Notes: generated by a model not told the origin, from the letters alone. Counted from the first letter of the stretch, positions 51,093 to 60,295 are shown. The stretch: DNA of 64,000 bases from Campylobacter sp. RM16187 (GCF_025319965.1 NZ_CP012549.1:1488001-1552000); one strand, 5' to 3'. Numbers and translations: made by a program.

Positions 51093-51853
51093 GTCTTTTC
51101 CTTAAAAATTCTCTCATAACCTTTAAATTTAGCCTCGTATCTGGTTGCTAAGATATATTTAAACGATTTAAATAGGGCTTTTAAATTTATCTTTGCATAC
51201 CCGCGTTCATCGCGCTCTGCATTGATATTTGAATCGCTTAGATCAATAGGATGAGCAAAAATATCGCTAAAATACATATTAAGCTTATTTGATGTCAATA
51301 GATAACTCCATAAATCGGCTGTACAGACCGCTCTTTCGTGCGTTTCAAGCAAAGCTTTAGCACTATCTCTTGTCACTATATATGCAGCCGCTCTATAAAT
51401 ACTCACAAATGAGTGCTTTGAAACCAGGTAAAAATCATCTCCTATCTTCTTTCCAAAGGCCGAAAATCTGCCGGCAAGCCCATTTTGGCAGCCGCAAATC
51501 AAAATTGAGTTTTTATCTATTTTTTTCGCCAAATCAAAAGCTAGTTTTATACCTTCGTCATCCCCTATAACATCATCTTCAAATACAAGTGCGAATTTTG
51601 AATCGCTATTTAAAAATTCCTCATAAGCTCTCATATGAGAGAGGCTACAACCAATCTCGGCAGGACTTAAAAGCCTATTATAAGCCTTAAAGCTCCTAAG
51701 CGCGTATCCGAAATACTCCTTGGCACTCATAACCCTGCCGTCAATCGCATCGACAATATTAAATTTATCATAACTTGCAAAGCGATTTTTAAGAGCCTCT
51801 CGTCTAGCCTCGTCCTTTTTAAGAGAGATTAAAAACAGGCTATTTTCCTGCAT
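51089..51853 (-). CDS. GT25-family glycosyltransferase
   Basis: 254 residues. LFLISLKKDEARREALKNRF, SPAEIGCSLSHMRAYEEFL and ALVFEDDVIGDDEG are GT25 (LOS galactosyltransferase-type) signatures, with the DxD-like EDD. Family members usually add galactose to lipooligosaccharide. C. jejuni pgl has no such gene, so this one may add a residue special to this glycan. Start overlaps the flippase gene by 14 bases. Confidence 0.85.
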   Translation of the reverse strand: MQENSLFLISLKKDEARREALKNRFASYDKFNIVDAIDGRVMSAKEYFGYALRSFKAYNRLLSPAEIGCSLSHMRAYEEFLNSDSKFALVFEDDVIGDDEGIKLAFDLAKKIDKNSILICGCQNGLAGRFSAFGKKIGDDFYLVSKHSFVSIYRAAAYIVTRDSAKALLETHERAVCTADLWSYLLTSNKLNMYFSDIFAHPIDLSDSNINAERDERGYAKINLKALFKSFKYILATRYEAKFKGYERIFKEKT

Positions 51854-53372
51854 TTAAAAGCCTTTTAATTTTAAAAACAATCTTATTTATAACAATTTTT
51901 TGTTCAAACCTATTAAATATCAAAAACAAGTTAACAACGTATCCAAAAATCAAAAATACAACAAAATACAGAATAAATTGTGTCCAAGTTTTAATATCAA
52001 TAAACTCGCTAAATATAAAAATAATGAGAGATAAACCTACAAAAATAGCTAAATTTTTAAGATATACCCCATAAAATGTAGTAAGTCTTAGCTCTAAATT
52101 TAAAGCTGCATTTATAAGGTCAAAAAATAGTATACGAATACTATAAAAAACAGCTCCTATAATGGCCACTCCATATACTCCGTAATCACTAAATTTTAAA
52201 ATCAAAATTTGAGCGATTATAGTACTAACCCCTAAGATAGTATTTGCAATAGCCGGCCTACGAAGCTTATTGGTCGCACTATCAAGGTTGAAAAGTGCAA
52301 ATGCATAACTTATAAAGATAATAGGAACAAGCGTTATCATAGAAAGATTATATATGAAATTTATCTCGTCAATACTCTTAAACGGTAACCAAAGAGTGTA
52401 AAATTCTCGCCCAAATACTACGAAAATAGCTGCAGGGACGCTCATTACAAAGGCTATCACTCGCATTGAAAATTTAGTCTCGTTAACCAAAGCTAAAAGA
52501 TTGCTTTTTGAATAAAGCTCTACAAATTTAGGCGCAAAAACCGCGCTAAGCTGAGCCACAAAACTCTCTAAAATAATAGGAGCCGCCTTTGATACGGCAA
52601 GAAGTCCGGTTACGTTAGCATTTATAAAGATATTGCATATAAATAGATCCATTCCAGTCATCAACACGCGATTTAAAGCATTAAAACTATTCCAAACGCC
52701 AGACTTTAAAAGCTCTTTTATCTTCTTAAAATCGAATTTAGACATATCAAATTTTAACTCCGGCGTGATACGAGCCGATATAAATAGAGTGCTTAAAAAG
52801 ACAAAAATAGAGGCTATAAGTGCGGAAATAGCGATATATGAGATCATCGGCTTAAAAAAATAGAAGAAAAAAACTATCAAAATAGCTAAAATTGCACTTG
52901 AAATCGCATTTCTAATAGAGAGTAGATAAAGTTTATTTTTAACAAAGGCAGATACGGTAATAACCCCGTTAAATAGTCCTACGCAGAAATTTATAAAGTA
53001 AAAAACAAAGGTCAATTTAACATCATTCTCTAAATTTTTGGGCACGTTTAAAACACCACTTAAATTTAGGATAAAAATCGCCGAAAGCAGCACTACCAGG
53101 ATAGAAAAAAATATATTTACGCTCAAAACAGACGAGTAGTAGATATTGGCCTTAGCAATATCGCCTCTATGCCACTCGTAAGCGACAAAGCGACCACTAA
53201 CCGAATTTATAGCCACTGTAATAACTGAAGCGTACGAAACTATAGCGTTAGAAAGGGCGACAAAGCCGTAAGCCTCGTTGCCAAGGCTCTTTAAGATATA
53301 TGGAGTTAAAAAAAAATTTATCCCCAAGGATATTACAAAAACTACAATTGAGCTAATCAGATTGATAAGCAC
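51840..53372 (-). CDS. Wzx-like polysaccharide flippase (MOP superfamily)
   Basis: 510 residues with 12-14 membrane helices. N-terminal SLGINFFLTPYILKSLGNEAYGFVALS is typical of Wzx/RfbX exporters. No ATP-binding cassette motif is present, so this is not PglK. It shares one base with the preceding dehydrogenase and overlaps the GT25 gene, so it is firmly in the pgl operon and probably moves the lipid-linked glycan to the periplasm in place of PglK. Confidence 0.85.
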   Translation of the reverse strand: MLINLISSIVVFVISLGINFFLTPYILKSLGNEAYGFVALSNAIVSYASVITVAINSVSGRFVAYEWHRGDIAKANIYYSSVLSVNIFFSILVVLLSAIFILNLSGVLNVPKNLENDVKLTFVFYFINFCVGLFNGVITVSAFVKNKLYLLSIRNAISSAILAILIVFFFYFFKPMISYIAISALIASIFVFLSTLFISARITPELKFDMSKFDFKKIKELLKSGVWNSFNALNRVLMTGMDLFICNIFINANVTGLLAVSKAAPIILESFVAQLSAVFAPKFVELYSKSNLLALVNETKFSMRVIAFVMSVPAAIFVVFGREFYTLWLPFKSIDEINFIYNLSMITLVPIIFISYAFALFNLDSATNKLRRPAIANTILGVSTIIAQILILKFSDYGVYGVAIIGAVFYSIRILFFDLINAALNLELRLTTFYGVYLKNLAIFVGLSLIIFIFSEFIDIKTWTQFILYFVVFLIFGYVVNLFLIFNRFEQKIVINKIVFKIKRLLNAGK

Positions 53373-54607
53373 TATAGTCTCGCATCAGCGTCCGGATAGA
53401 TATTTTTGATATCGTAGACTAGGATGTTTTTAAATTTTAACCCCTTAAATTTATCATGTGCAACAGCGATAATCACGCAGTTATAATCATTTTCGTCATA
53501 ATTTTTTAACGGAGTTATACCATACTCCCTCTTTACTTCCGCCTCGTCCACCCAAGGATCGTATACATCGACCTTGCAGCCAAAATCCTTAAGCTCCTCT
53601 ATTACATCTATAACACGAGAATTTCTAATGTCAGGGCAGTTTTCCTTAAATGTAAGCCCTAAAACAAGCACCTTTGCACTGCTTATTGTTACGCCTTTTT
53701 TAATCATCAGTTTTATCACCTGAGATGCCGCGTATTTTCCCATATTATCATTTATCCTACGACCAGCTAAAATCATCTCCGGATGAAAGCCAAGCTCTTG
53801 AGCCTTATGTGTAAGATAATATGGATCTACGCCTATACAATGGCCTCCAACAAGCCCTGGGCGGAAATTTAAAAAATTCCACTTGGTGCCAGCAGCCTCT
53901 AAAACAGCCGATGTATCTATATTCATGCGCTCAAATATCATCGCAAGCTCGTTTATGAAGGCGATATTAATATCACGCTGAGTATTTTCTATGACCTTGG
54001 CTGCTTCCGCCACTTTTATACTTGGCGCCTTATGAGTGCCTGCCGTAATTATTGAGCGGTAAACCTCATCCACTTTATCTGCGATTTGCGGAGTGGAGCC
54101 GGAGGTAATCTTTTTGATTTTTGTTACAGTGTGCTCTTTGTCTCCCGGATTTATACGTTCAGGTGAATATCCGCAGTAAAAATCTTGATTAAATTTCATT
54201 TGGCTTACCCTTTCAAGTATCGGCACGCAAATCTCTTCTGTAACTCCTGGATAAACAGTGCTTTCGTATACTACTATGTCACCCTTTTTCAAAACCTTTG
54301 CGACACTTTCACTTGCTTTTATTACAGGGGTTAGATCCGGTCTTTTATTTTTATCTATCGGAGTTGGAACTGTAACGATAAAGAAACTGCAATCCTTGAT
54401 ATCCTCTAAATTTGTACTAAATTTCATTGAATTTTTTATCGCTTCACTCATCTGCTCGCTATTTAACTCAAGAGTGCGATCAAATCCTCTTTTAAGCTCT
54501 TCTATACGAGTATTATTTACGTCAAATCCCACCACTTCATACTTCTTGCTAAAAGCAGCCGCCAAAGGCAGCCCCACATAACCAAGTCCGATAACAGCTA
54601 TTTTCAT
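53372..54607 (-). CDS. UDP-N-acetylhexosamine 6-dehydrogenase (TviB/WbpO type)
   Basis: 411 residues. NAD site [17 protein letters not shown], catalytic region with [17 protein letters not shown] and the Cys in [19 protein letters not shown]: these blocks separate the TviB/VipA/WbpO branch (UDP-GlcNAc or UDP-GalNAc to the uronic acid) from UDP-glucose dehydrogenases. It would supply UDP-HexNAcA. Not part of the C. jejuni pgl locus. Confidence 0.88.
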   Translation of the reverse strand: MKIAVIGLGYVGLPLAAAFSKKYEVVGFDVNNTRIEELKRGFDRTLELNSEQMSEAIKNSMKFSTNLEDIKDCSFFIVTVPTPIDKNKRPDLTPVIKASESVAKVLKKGDIVVYESTVYPGVTEEICVPILERVSQMKFNQDFYCGYSPERINPGDKEHTVTKIKKITSGSTPQIADKVDEVYRSIITAGTHKAPSIKVAEAAKVIENTQRDINIAFINELAMIFERMNIDTSAVLEAAGTKWNFLNFRPGLVGGHCIGVDPYYLTHKAQELGFHPEMILAGRRINDNMGKYAASQVIKLMIKKGVTISSAKVLVLGLTFKENCPDIRNSRVIDVIEELKDFGCKVDVYDPWVDEAEVKREYGITPLKNYDENDYNCVIIAVAHDKFKGLKFKNILVYDIKNIYPDADARL

Positions 54608-54621
54608 ATATTTCCTTTATT

Positions 54622-55944
54622 TTAAACTCTAACGCCTATTTGAAAATAGGTAAATCCAAGCTCTTTTAAAATTTTTGAATTGTATTGATTGCGACCGTCA
54701 AAAATAAGCGGGTTTTTAAGCCTTTTCTTCATCTCGTCAAAGTCAGGCGACCTAAACTCGCTCCACTCAGTCACAAGAATCAAAGCATCGGCATCATCTA
54801 AAGCATCATATTTGCTTTTTGCATATTTTATTTTAGAATGGATTAGATATTTTTTGGCCTCATTTACCGCCTTTGGATCGTAAGCCACAATATTTGCACC
54901 TGCATTTTCAAGTAAATTTATAAGGGTTAAAGAGCTAGCCTCTCTCATGTCATCTGTATTTGGCTTAAAGGCAAGCCCCCAAATGGCAATCTTTTTATCT
55001 TTTAAATCTTTGTTAAAATAATTTGAAATTTTATCGAAAAGCACTCTTTTTTGAGCCTTATTTCTCTCTTCAACCGCATTTAAAAGCTTTGGTTCAAAGT
55101 CGTTTTGTTTAGCAGTATAGATTAACGCCTCAACATCCTTTGGAAAGCAGCTACCGCCATATCCACATCCTGCATAGATGAAACTATATCCGATCCTAGA
55201 GTCGCTTCCTATGCCTTTGCGCACCAAATTTACATCCGCCCCAACTCTTTCGCATATATTTGCTATCTCGTTGATGAAGCTTATTTTAGTAGCCAGCATC
55301 GCATTTGCCGCATATTTAGTCATCTCGGCAGATTTTACGTCCATTGCTATAAATCTATCGTGATTTTTCATAAAAGGAGCGTAAATTTCGCGCATAACCT
55401 CTTCCGCCCAGCCTCCGTTTGAGCCTACTACTACACGATCAGGTTTTAAAAAATCCTCAATCGCGGCACCCTCTTTTAAAAACTCCGGATTGCTTACAAC
55501 CTCAAATTTTATATCCAAATTTCTTTTTTTTAGCTCTTCGGCTATGATATTTTGCACCTTTTCACCCGTGCCTACAGGAACGGTTGATTTATCCACTACG
55601 ATTAACGACTTATTCATATTTTCGCCTATGCTCTTTGCAACCTGCAAGACATATTTTAAATCAGCCTGCCCGTTAGCTCCCATAGGCGTGCCAACCGCTA
55701 TAAAAATTACATTTGCATGATCTAAAGCCTCTTTTATATCGGTGCTAAATTTAAGAGTTTCGTTAGCAAAGCACTCGGCGACCATCTCGGTAAGCCCCGG
55801 CTCATATATAGGCACTATCCCTTGCTTTAAGTCATTAATCTTTTCTTTATTCACATCTACACAAATTACACTATTTCCCATTTTGGCAAGACACGCACCG
55901 CTTACAAGACCCACGTATCCGGTGCCTATAACAGCTATTTTCAA
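54622..55944 (-). CDS. UDP-glucose 6-dehydrogenase
   Basis: 440 residues. KIAVIGTGYVGLVSGACLAKMGNSV (NAD), VPIYEPGLTEMV, VVSNPEFLKEGAAIEDF, KYAANAMLATKISFINEIANICE and the catalytic Cys in GCGYGGSCFPKDVEAL: the Ugd family, oxidising UDP-Glc to UDP-GlcA. Length is normal. Together with the UDP-uronate epimerase at 61.6 kb it could yield UDP-GalA. Gap of 108 bases to gne. Confidence 0.93.
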   Translation of the reverse strand: MKIAVIGTGYVGLVSGACLAKMGNSVICVDVNKEKINDLKQGIVPIYEPGLTEMVAECFANETLKFSTDIKEALDHANVIFIAVGTPMGANGQADLKYVLQVAKSIGENMNKSLIVVDKSTVPVGTGEKVQNIIAEELKKRNLDIKFEVVSNPEFLKEGAAIEDFLKPDRVVVGSNGGWAEEVMREIYAPFMKNHDRFIAMDVKSAEMTKYAANAMLATKISFINEIANICERVGADVNLVRKGIGSDSRIGYSFIYAGCGYGGSCFPKDVEALIYTAKQNDFEPKLLNAVEERNKAQKRVLFDKISNYFNKDLKDKKIAIWGLAFKPNTDDMREASSLTLINLLENAGANIVAYDPKAVNEAKKYLIHSKIKYAKSKYDALDDADALILVTEWSEFRSPDFDEMKKRLKNPLIFDGRNQYNSKILKELGFTYFQIGVRV

Positions 55945-56052
55945 AAATATTCCTTGAAGTTTTATTAAGCTTAGATTATACCTTTTTTAGGTTTATTAAA
56001 TTTTAAATTTAGTTGAATAAATTCAATTCAAAAGATGTGAGATTAAAAGCTT

Positions 56053-57036
56053 TTACGCTCTTTTCTCCCACTCAAGAGCCGTTTTGATTATAAATTCCAA
56101 GCTATCTCTCTTCGGAGTCCAGCCGGTTAGTTTTCTAAGCTTATTTGCGTTTGATATTAACGCTACAGGATCGCCATCTCTCCTGGATGAATTTATAACT
56201 TTAAAATCTGCTCCGCTTACTCTCTTTGTGGCCTCTATAACGCTTTTTACACTAAAACCGTATCCATATCCGACATTAAAAATCTCGCTACTATTGCTAT
56301 CTATATATTTAAGTGCGGCAAGATGAGCGTCTGCAAGATCATTTACATGTATATAATCTCTCACGCAAGTGCCATCTTTTGTAGCATAATCGTTTCCAAA
56401 AATTTTCATATTTTCAAGCTTTCCAAGAGCTGTTTGCGTAGCTACTTTAATTAGATGAGTTGCGTTTGGATAATTTTGACCTATAAGGCCCTCTTCATCG
56501 GCTCCGGCTACATTAAAATAGCGCAAAATAGCAAATTTAAAGCTACTATTTGAAGATGCATAATCTTTTATGATCTGTTCGCTCATTAACTTAGAGTGTC
56601 CATACGGATTGATAGGATTTGTAGGGCTTAATTCGCTAACTTCAGGAGTGTCGGCCTCTCCGTAAACGGCAGCCGTAGAGCTAAAAATAAATTTATTCAC
56701 GCCAAATTTTTTACAATAGGTCAAAATTCTAGCCACGTTTGCAGTGTTATTTAGATAGTATTTTAAAGGCTCTCTAGTGCTTTCAAGAACCTCTATAAAA
56801 GCCGCTAAATGAATAACGGCTTCAAATTTTCCATTATAAAAAATTTTAGTTAAATCATCCTCTAAATTTATATTTATAAACTCAAATTCACCCATGCTTT
56901 TAATGGCATGTATGGCGGCTATCGAGCCCTTTGAAAGATTGTCTATTACGGTTATTTTATGCCCACCCTCTTTAAGAAATGATTTTAGAACGTGAGAGCC
57001 TATATATCCGGCTCCTCCAGTAATTAAGATATTCAT
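56053..57036 (-). CDS. gne: UDP-GlcNAc/Glc 4-epimerase Gne
   Basis: 327 residues, extended short-chain dehydrogenase. NAD site ILITGGAGYIGSHVLKSF, catalytic Ser and YxxxK in FSSTAAVYGE and PYGHSKLMSE. At this place in C. jejuni (Cj1131c), Gne makes UDP-GalNAc for N-glycan, LOS and capsule. First gene of the pgl transcript; AAGG precedes its ATG. Confidence 0.92.
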   Translation of the reverse strand: MNILITGGAGYIGSHVLKSFLKEGGHKITVIDNLSKGSIAAIHAIKSMGEFEFININLEDDLTKIFYNGKFEAVIHLAAFIEVLESTREPLKYYLNNTANVARILTYCKKFGVNKFIFSSTAAVYGEADTPEVSELSPTNPINPYGHSKLMSEQIIKDYASSNSSFKFAILRYFNVAGADEEGLIGQNYPNATHLIKVATQTALGKLENMKIFGNDYATKDGTCVRDYIHVNDLADAHLAALKYIDSNSSEIFNVGYGYGFSVKSVIEATKRVSGADFKVINSSRRDGDPVALISNANKLRKLTGWTPKRDSLEFIIKTALEWEKRA

Positions 57037-57240
57037 TTAAAAACCTTATTATAAAATTTAGTAATTTTATCAAAATTCTATTAATAAAGGCTAATAAAAC
57101 ATTTGGCACATTTAATTGCATTTAATATTTATTAATTAATATTATACTAATTTATACATAATCAAAAAACATTATATTAAAGACTACTTTAATATATTTT
57201 TACTCAATTGTTATTAATTAAATATTTATTATATAGTTAC

Positions 57241-57285
57241 TTTTTAACGAAAAATTTAAATTTTATTCAACTTTTTCGTTAAAAA
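57241..57285. repeat. 14-bp perfect inverted repeat upstream of nrfH
   Basis: TTTTTAACGAAAAA (57241-57254) and its exact complement TTTTTCGTTAAAAA (57272-57285), 17 bases apart, in the 324-base gap between gne and nrfH. The gap is otherwise AT-rich and gene-free. It lies directly upstream of the FNR-like box and may be a second regulator site or a hairpin ending antisense transcription. Confidence 0.65.
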
Positions 57286-57327
57286 TTGATTTAAGTCAAT
57301 TAATCTCTCATTTAAATGTAATATTAT
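57286..57327 (+). promoter_or_regulatory. nrfHA promoter with FNR/CRP-type box
   Basis: TTGAT-TTAA-GTCAA at 57286-57299 differs by one base from the FNR consensus TTGATnnnnATCAA. A -10-like TATTAT follows at 57322-57327. The box centre (57292.5) lies about 41.5 bases before the expected transcript start, the class II activation spacing. Confidence 0.65.
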
Positions 57328-57360
57328 TACGAAATATTAATCTATCTATAAGGAGGTTTT

Positions 57361-57864
57361 TTGAAAGTCATAGAAAAAGCTAAAAAGCAACCCTATTTCT
57401 TGGCTACATTAATCCTTGTGATTAGCATAGGTGTTGTTTTGGGGCATGGACTTTATACCTTCGTATATGCAAAAGGTTTTTCATATATGAGTGATGATCC
57501 ATCAGCTTGTAAAAACTGCCATGTTATGAATCAGGTGTTTGAAAGCTGGGAAAGAGGTGGGCATCAACACGTTGCAACATGTAATGATTGTCATGTTCCT
57601 CATGATTTCATAGGCAAGTGGATGATGAAAGCTGAGAGTGGTTTTGGTCACAGCTATGCTTTTACTGCTAAAGACAACCCTGTGCCTTTTAGCGCTAATG
57701 CAAAGAGCAAAAAGGTAATTCAAAACAACTGTATAGGGTGCCACGGAGAATATGCTGCGACTTCGGTTAATGCCAAAGCTCACGGTGGAGATCCAAATAT
57801 ACAAAACGAATCTTTAAGTTGTGTCTCTTGTCATAGGCAAGTCGGTCACGCTCATAACTATTAA
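57361..57864 (+). CDS. nrfH: NrfH, tetraheme quinol dehydrogenase of nitrite reductase
   Basis: 167 residues. N-terminal membrane anchor (about 11-36) and four CxxCH heme sites beginning at Cys50, Cys74, Cys124 and Cys154. It takes electrons from menaquinol to NrfA at the periplasmic face. Start is TTG 57361 with AGGAGG (57351-57356) four bases ahead; no ATG fits. nrfA follows after 15 bases. Confidence 0.95.
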   Translation: MKVIEKAKKQPYFLATLILVISIGVVLGHGLYTFVYAKGFSYMSDDPSACKNCHVMNQVFESWERGGHQHVATCNDCHVPHDFIGKWMMKAESGFGHSYAFTAKDNPVPFSANAKSKKVIQNNCIGCHGEYAATSVNAKAHGGDPNIQNESLSCVSCHRQVGHAHNY

Positions 57865-57879
57865 AATCAAGGAGTTACA

Positions 57880-59559
57880 ATGAAAAATAAACTATTGTTT
57901 AGTATAATTTTTATTCTAGCTGTTATCGGCGGCGCAGGAATGTTCGCACTATTTAGCGATATCAGTGAGAAAAAGGCGCAAGAGAGGCACTACCCTCTAA
58001 TGCTTAACAAGGTTAGTGACCTAAACCCTGATATCAGAGAGTGGGGCAAAAATTTCCCGACTCAATATGATGATTCAGTAGCGATGAAAGATATCTTTTT
58101 TGAGACACCTTTTGCCGGCTCGGTACCTTACAGCAAGCTCATGAGATGGCCTGCCGCTACCGTTTTTTGGCAAGGATACGCATTTGCAGTAGATTATAAT
58201 AGACCTAGACTGCACTTCTATCAGCAAATCGACCAAATAGAGACAATGAGAAATAACAAAGAGTATCTAAATGCTCACGGTCTTCCTGCATTTAATGGGC
58301 AGCCGGGTTTTTGTGTAAACTGCCACACAGGTCACCTAACGGCTATAATCAATGATCCTAGTTATACGGTATTACGCACAGATCCAACAGAATCAAGCAA
58401 GCAAGACATGCCTTTCTTTGATATTGATAAAGAGAATGGAAAAGCAAGAAAAGAAGCTTGGGCCAAGATGAATGCTATACCATATTTTGATGTAATGAAA
58501 ATGGTTGAGGAAAAACACGGAAAAGATGCTTATGGAGGCTCTCACTTGGGTTCAAGTTGTGCAGACTGCCACCATCCTGACGATATGAGTTTAAGAGTTA
58601 CAAGACCTGGATTTGTTAATGCTATGGTTAAACGCGGATACGAGGCTGATATAAAACAAGGCATCAAGGCTACAAGAGCCGAGATGAGAGACTATGTCTG
58701 TATGCAATGTCACGTAGAATACTATCCTGGAAAACAGGCTACTTTAGTATTCCCATGGTCAAAATGGCCAAAAGATGAGCCGTTTAAAATAGAGATGTTT
58801 GATCAACATTTCGATGAGATGCATGATAAAGGTCTATTCTTGTCGGACTATAAACATAAACAAACCGATGCCAAAATGATAAAGATGCAGCACCCTGAGG
58901 CAGAATTACACTCTACAAGTATTCACGCCAGGAGCGGAGTAACTTGCGTGGATTGCCATATGCCTTATAAGAGAGTTGGCGCAACAAAAGTTACAAACCA
59001 TATAGTTCAAACTCCTTTTGCAGATATAACAGCAAGTTGTAAAACATGCCACATGCAAAGCGAGGATGAGCTAAAAGATAGAATTTCATTTATTCAAAAT
59101 CGCCATGCTCACGAGCTTAGAAAATGCGAAAACGACCTGTTGTCCTTAATTGAAGATCTAAAAACAGCAAGAGTTGAGCTGGCTAAACATAGTGATTTTT
59201 CAGGGCTTGCACCTGATGAGCAGAAAAAATCTATAAGCGAAGCCTTAAAAGAGCCTCTATGGATGCACAGAAAAGCGCATATTAGATGGGATTTTGCGTT
59301 TAGTGAGAATAGCTACGGATTCCACGGGCCACAAGAGTCTGCTAGAATCATAGGACAATGCCAATCAATCGCAAGAGAGGGGCAACTGCACCTAGCCAAT
59401 ACTCTATCTAAATACGGTATAACAATAGCTCTAACACAAACAGCTACCATACCTGAGCCACCTGCAAAAATTGAATTGCACCATGGTCTAGTCGGAACTC
59501 CTCCGTCAGACAGACTAAAGAAACTTGACGAAGACGTCAAAAATCTAAACTTTAAATAA
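57880..59559 (+). CDS. nrfA: NrfA, pentaheme ammonia-forming nitrite reductase
   Basis: 559 residues. An N-terminal signal/anchor helix (about 5-25) is followed by five heme sites, at Cys145, Cys227, Cys274, Cys356 and Cys388, all CxxCH. The first is CVNCH where most NrfA proteins have CxxCK at the catalytic heme; Campylobacter NrfA is known for this. The catalytic Tyr is in CHVEYYPGK and the His in SIHARSGV. It reduces nitrite to ammonium in the periplasm and also detoxifies NO. Start has AAGGAG ahead. Confidence 0.96.
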   Translation: MKNKLLFSIIFILAVIGGAGMFALFSDISEKKAQERHYPLMLNKVSDLNPDIREWGKNFPTQYDDSVAMKDIFFETPFAGSVPYSKLMRWPAATVFWQGYAFAVDYNRPRLHFYQQIDQIETMRNNKEYLNAHGLPAFNGQPGFCVNCHTGHLTAIINDPSYTVLRTDPTESSKQDMPFFDIDKENGKARKEAWAKMNAIPYFDVMKMVEEKHGKDAYGGSHLGSSCADCHHPDDMSLRVTRPGFVNAMVKRGYEADIKQGIKATRAEMRDYVCMQCHVEYYPGKQATLVFPWSKWPKDEPFKIEMFDQHFDEMHDKGLFLSDYKHKQTDAKMIKMQHPEAELHSTSIHARSGVTCVDCHMPYKRVGATKVTNHIVQTPFADITASCKTCHMQSEDELKDRISFIQNRHAHELRKCENDLLSLIEDLKTARVELAKHSDFSGLAPDEQKKSISEALKEPLWMHRKAHIRWDFAFSENSYGFHGPQESARIIGQCQSIAREGQLHLANTLSKYGITIALTQTATIPEPPAKIELHHGLVGTPPSDRLKKLDEDVKNLNFK

Positions 59560-59565
59560 CACTTT

Positions 59566-59592
59566 TCCCGTCCTATAAACAGGGCGGGATTT
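59566..59592 (+). terminator. nrfHA terminator
   Basis: 9-bp stem TCCCGTCCT / AGGGCGGGA with one G-U pair and a 6-base loop, followed by TTTT, seven bases after the nrfA stop. Confidence 0.85.
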
Positions 59593-59766
59593 TAAATTGA
59601 TTCTAAAATTTTATTGGAATGCTTATTTGCTGTAATTATCAAAATCCATACCTATCCTATGTCTAGAACTTTATTTAACACTAATACACTTTTTAAAATA
59701 CTCTTTTTATTATAATAATTTTTAATAACTATAAAGAATTTTTCTTAAAATCAAGGACAAATGTAA

Positions 59767-59808
59767 ATTTAAAAATACAAAAAATATCTAATTTTTGTAT
59801 TTTTAAAT
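59767..59808 (-). terminator. 17-bp perfect inverted repeat, likely terminator of the small membrane-protein operon
   Basis: ATTTAAAAATACAAAAA (59767-59783) and its exact complement at 59792-59808 with an 8-base loop, 24 bases past the last minus-strand stop. The stem is all A/T but for one C-G pair. The surrounding 59593-59832 has no gene. Confidence 0.55.
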
Positions 59809-59832
59809 AAATAAAAAATTAAACTTATAGAT

Positions 59833-60021
59833 TTATGAGAATATTTTTACTAAAATAGTCATTCCTAAAACAAAAGAAATATATTTAAATATGCGACACC
59901 ATCTAAGATACATAAAAAATTCCTCGATATCTTTACTGACATAAGATGCTCTGCCAGAGACAAGAAACCTATAAGTCCAAATATACAAAAATAAGCAGAT
60001 CACAAAAAGCGCATAAAGCAT
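59833..60021 (-). CDS. Tiny membrane protein, second gene of an HTH-controlled pair
   Basis: 62 residues. Strong N-terminal hydrophobic helix (LYALFVICLFLYIWTYRFL), a charged middle (VSGRASYVSKDIEEFF) and a C-terminal helix (YISFVLGMTILVKIF). No family recognised. ATG three bases after the upstream stop with AAGGGG seven bases ahead. Confidence 0.6.
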   Translation of the reverse strand: MLYALFVICLFLYIWTYRFLVSGRASYVSKDIEEFFMYLRWCRIFKYISFVLGMTILVKIFS

Positions 60022-60024
60022 ATT

Positions 60025-60192
60025 CTACCCCTTGAATATATCAACGGCAATCACAATAGCTAAAATTAAAACTATCCATTTGGATAAGCCTCTAACAATA
60101 TATGCATGGTCTTTTAACGGATGGTTAATTCTAGACACAATATTTGAGACATAAAAAATTAAAGAGAATACAATTAAACAAAAATAAACCAC
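60025..60192 (-). CDS. Tiny membrane protein, first gene of the pair
   Basis: 55 residues from GTG 60192 (AAAAGGG seven bases ahead). Helix VYFCLIVFSLIFYVSNIV, basic loop RINHPLKDHAYIVRGLSK, helix WIVLILAIVIAVDIF. Two-helix hairpin topology with a positive loop. No family recognised. Divergent from the HTH gene, with palindromes between. Confidence 0.55.
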   Translation of the reverse strand: MVYFCLIVFSLIFYVSNIVSRINHPLKDHAYIVRGLSKWIVLILAIVIAVDIFKG

Positions 60193-60210
60193 AATAAACC
60201 CTTTTTTCTT

Positions 60211-60287
60211 ATTTCTATAGAAATGATTTCTATAACAAATTGTAAATGGATTTTATACTAAATAAACTTATAGAAAACTTTTCTATA
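60211..60287. promoter_or_regulatory. Repeated TTTCTATA/TATAGAAA operators between divergent genes
   Basis: Perfect palindrome ATTTCTATAGAAAT at 60211-60224; a half site TTTCTATA at 60227-60234; a 9-1-9 repeat TATAGAAAA-C-TTTTCTATA at 60269-60287. The last touches the ribosome site of the HTH gene, the first faces the membrane-protein operon. Probable binding sites of the HTH protein itself. Confidence 0.65.
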
Positions 60288-60295
60288 GGAATGAA

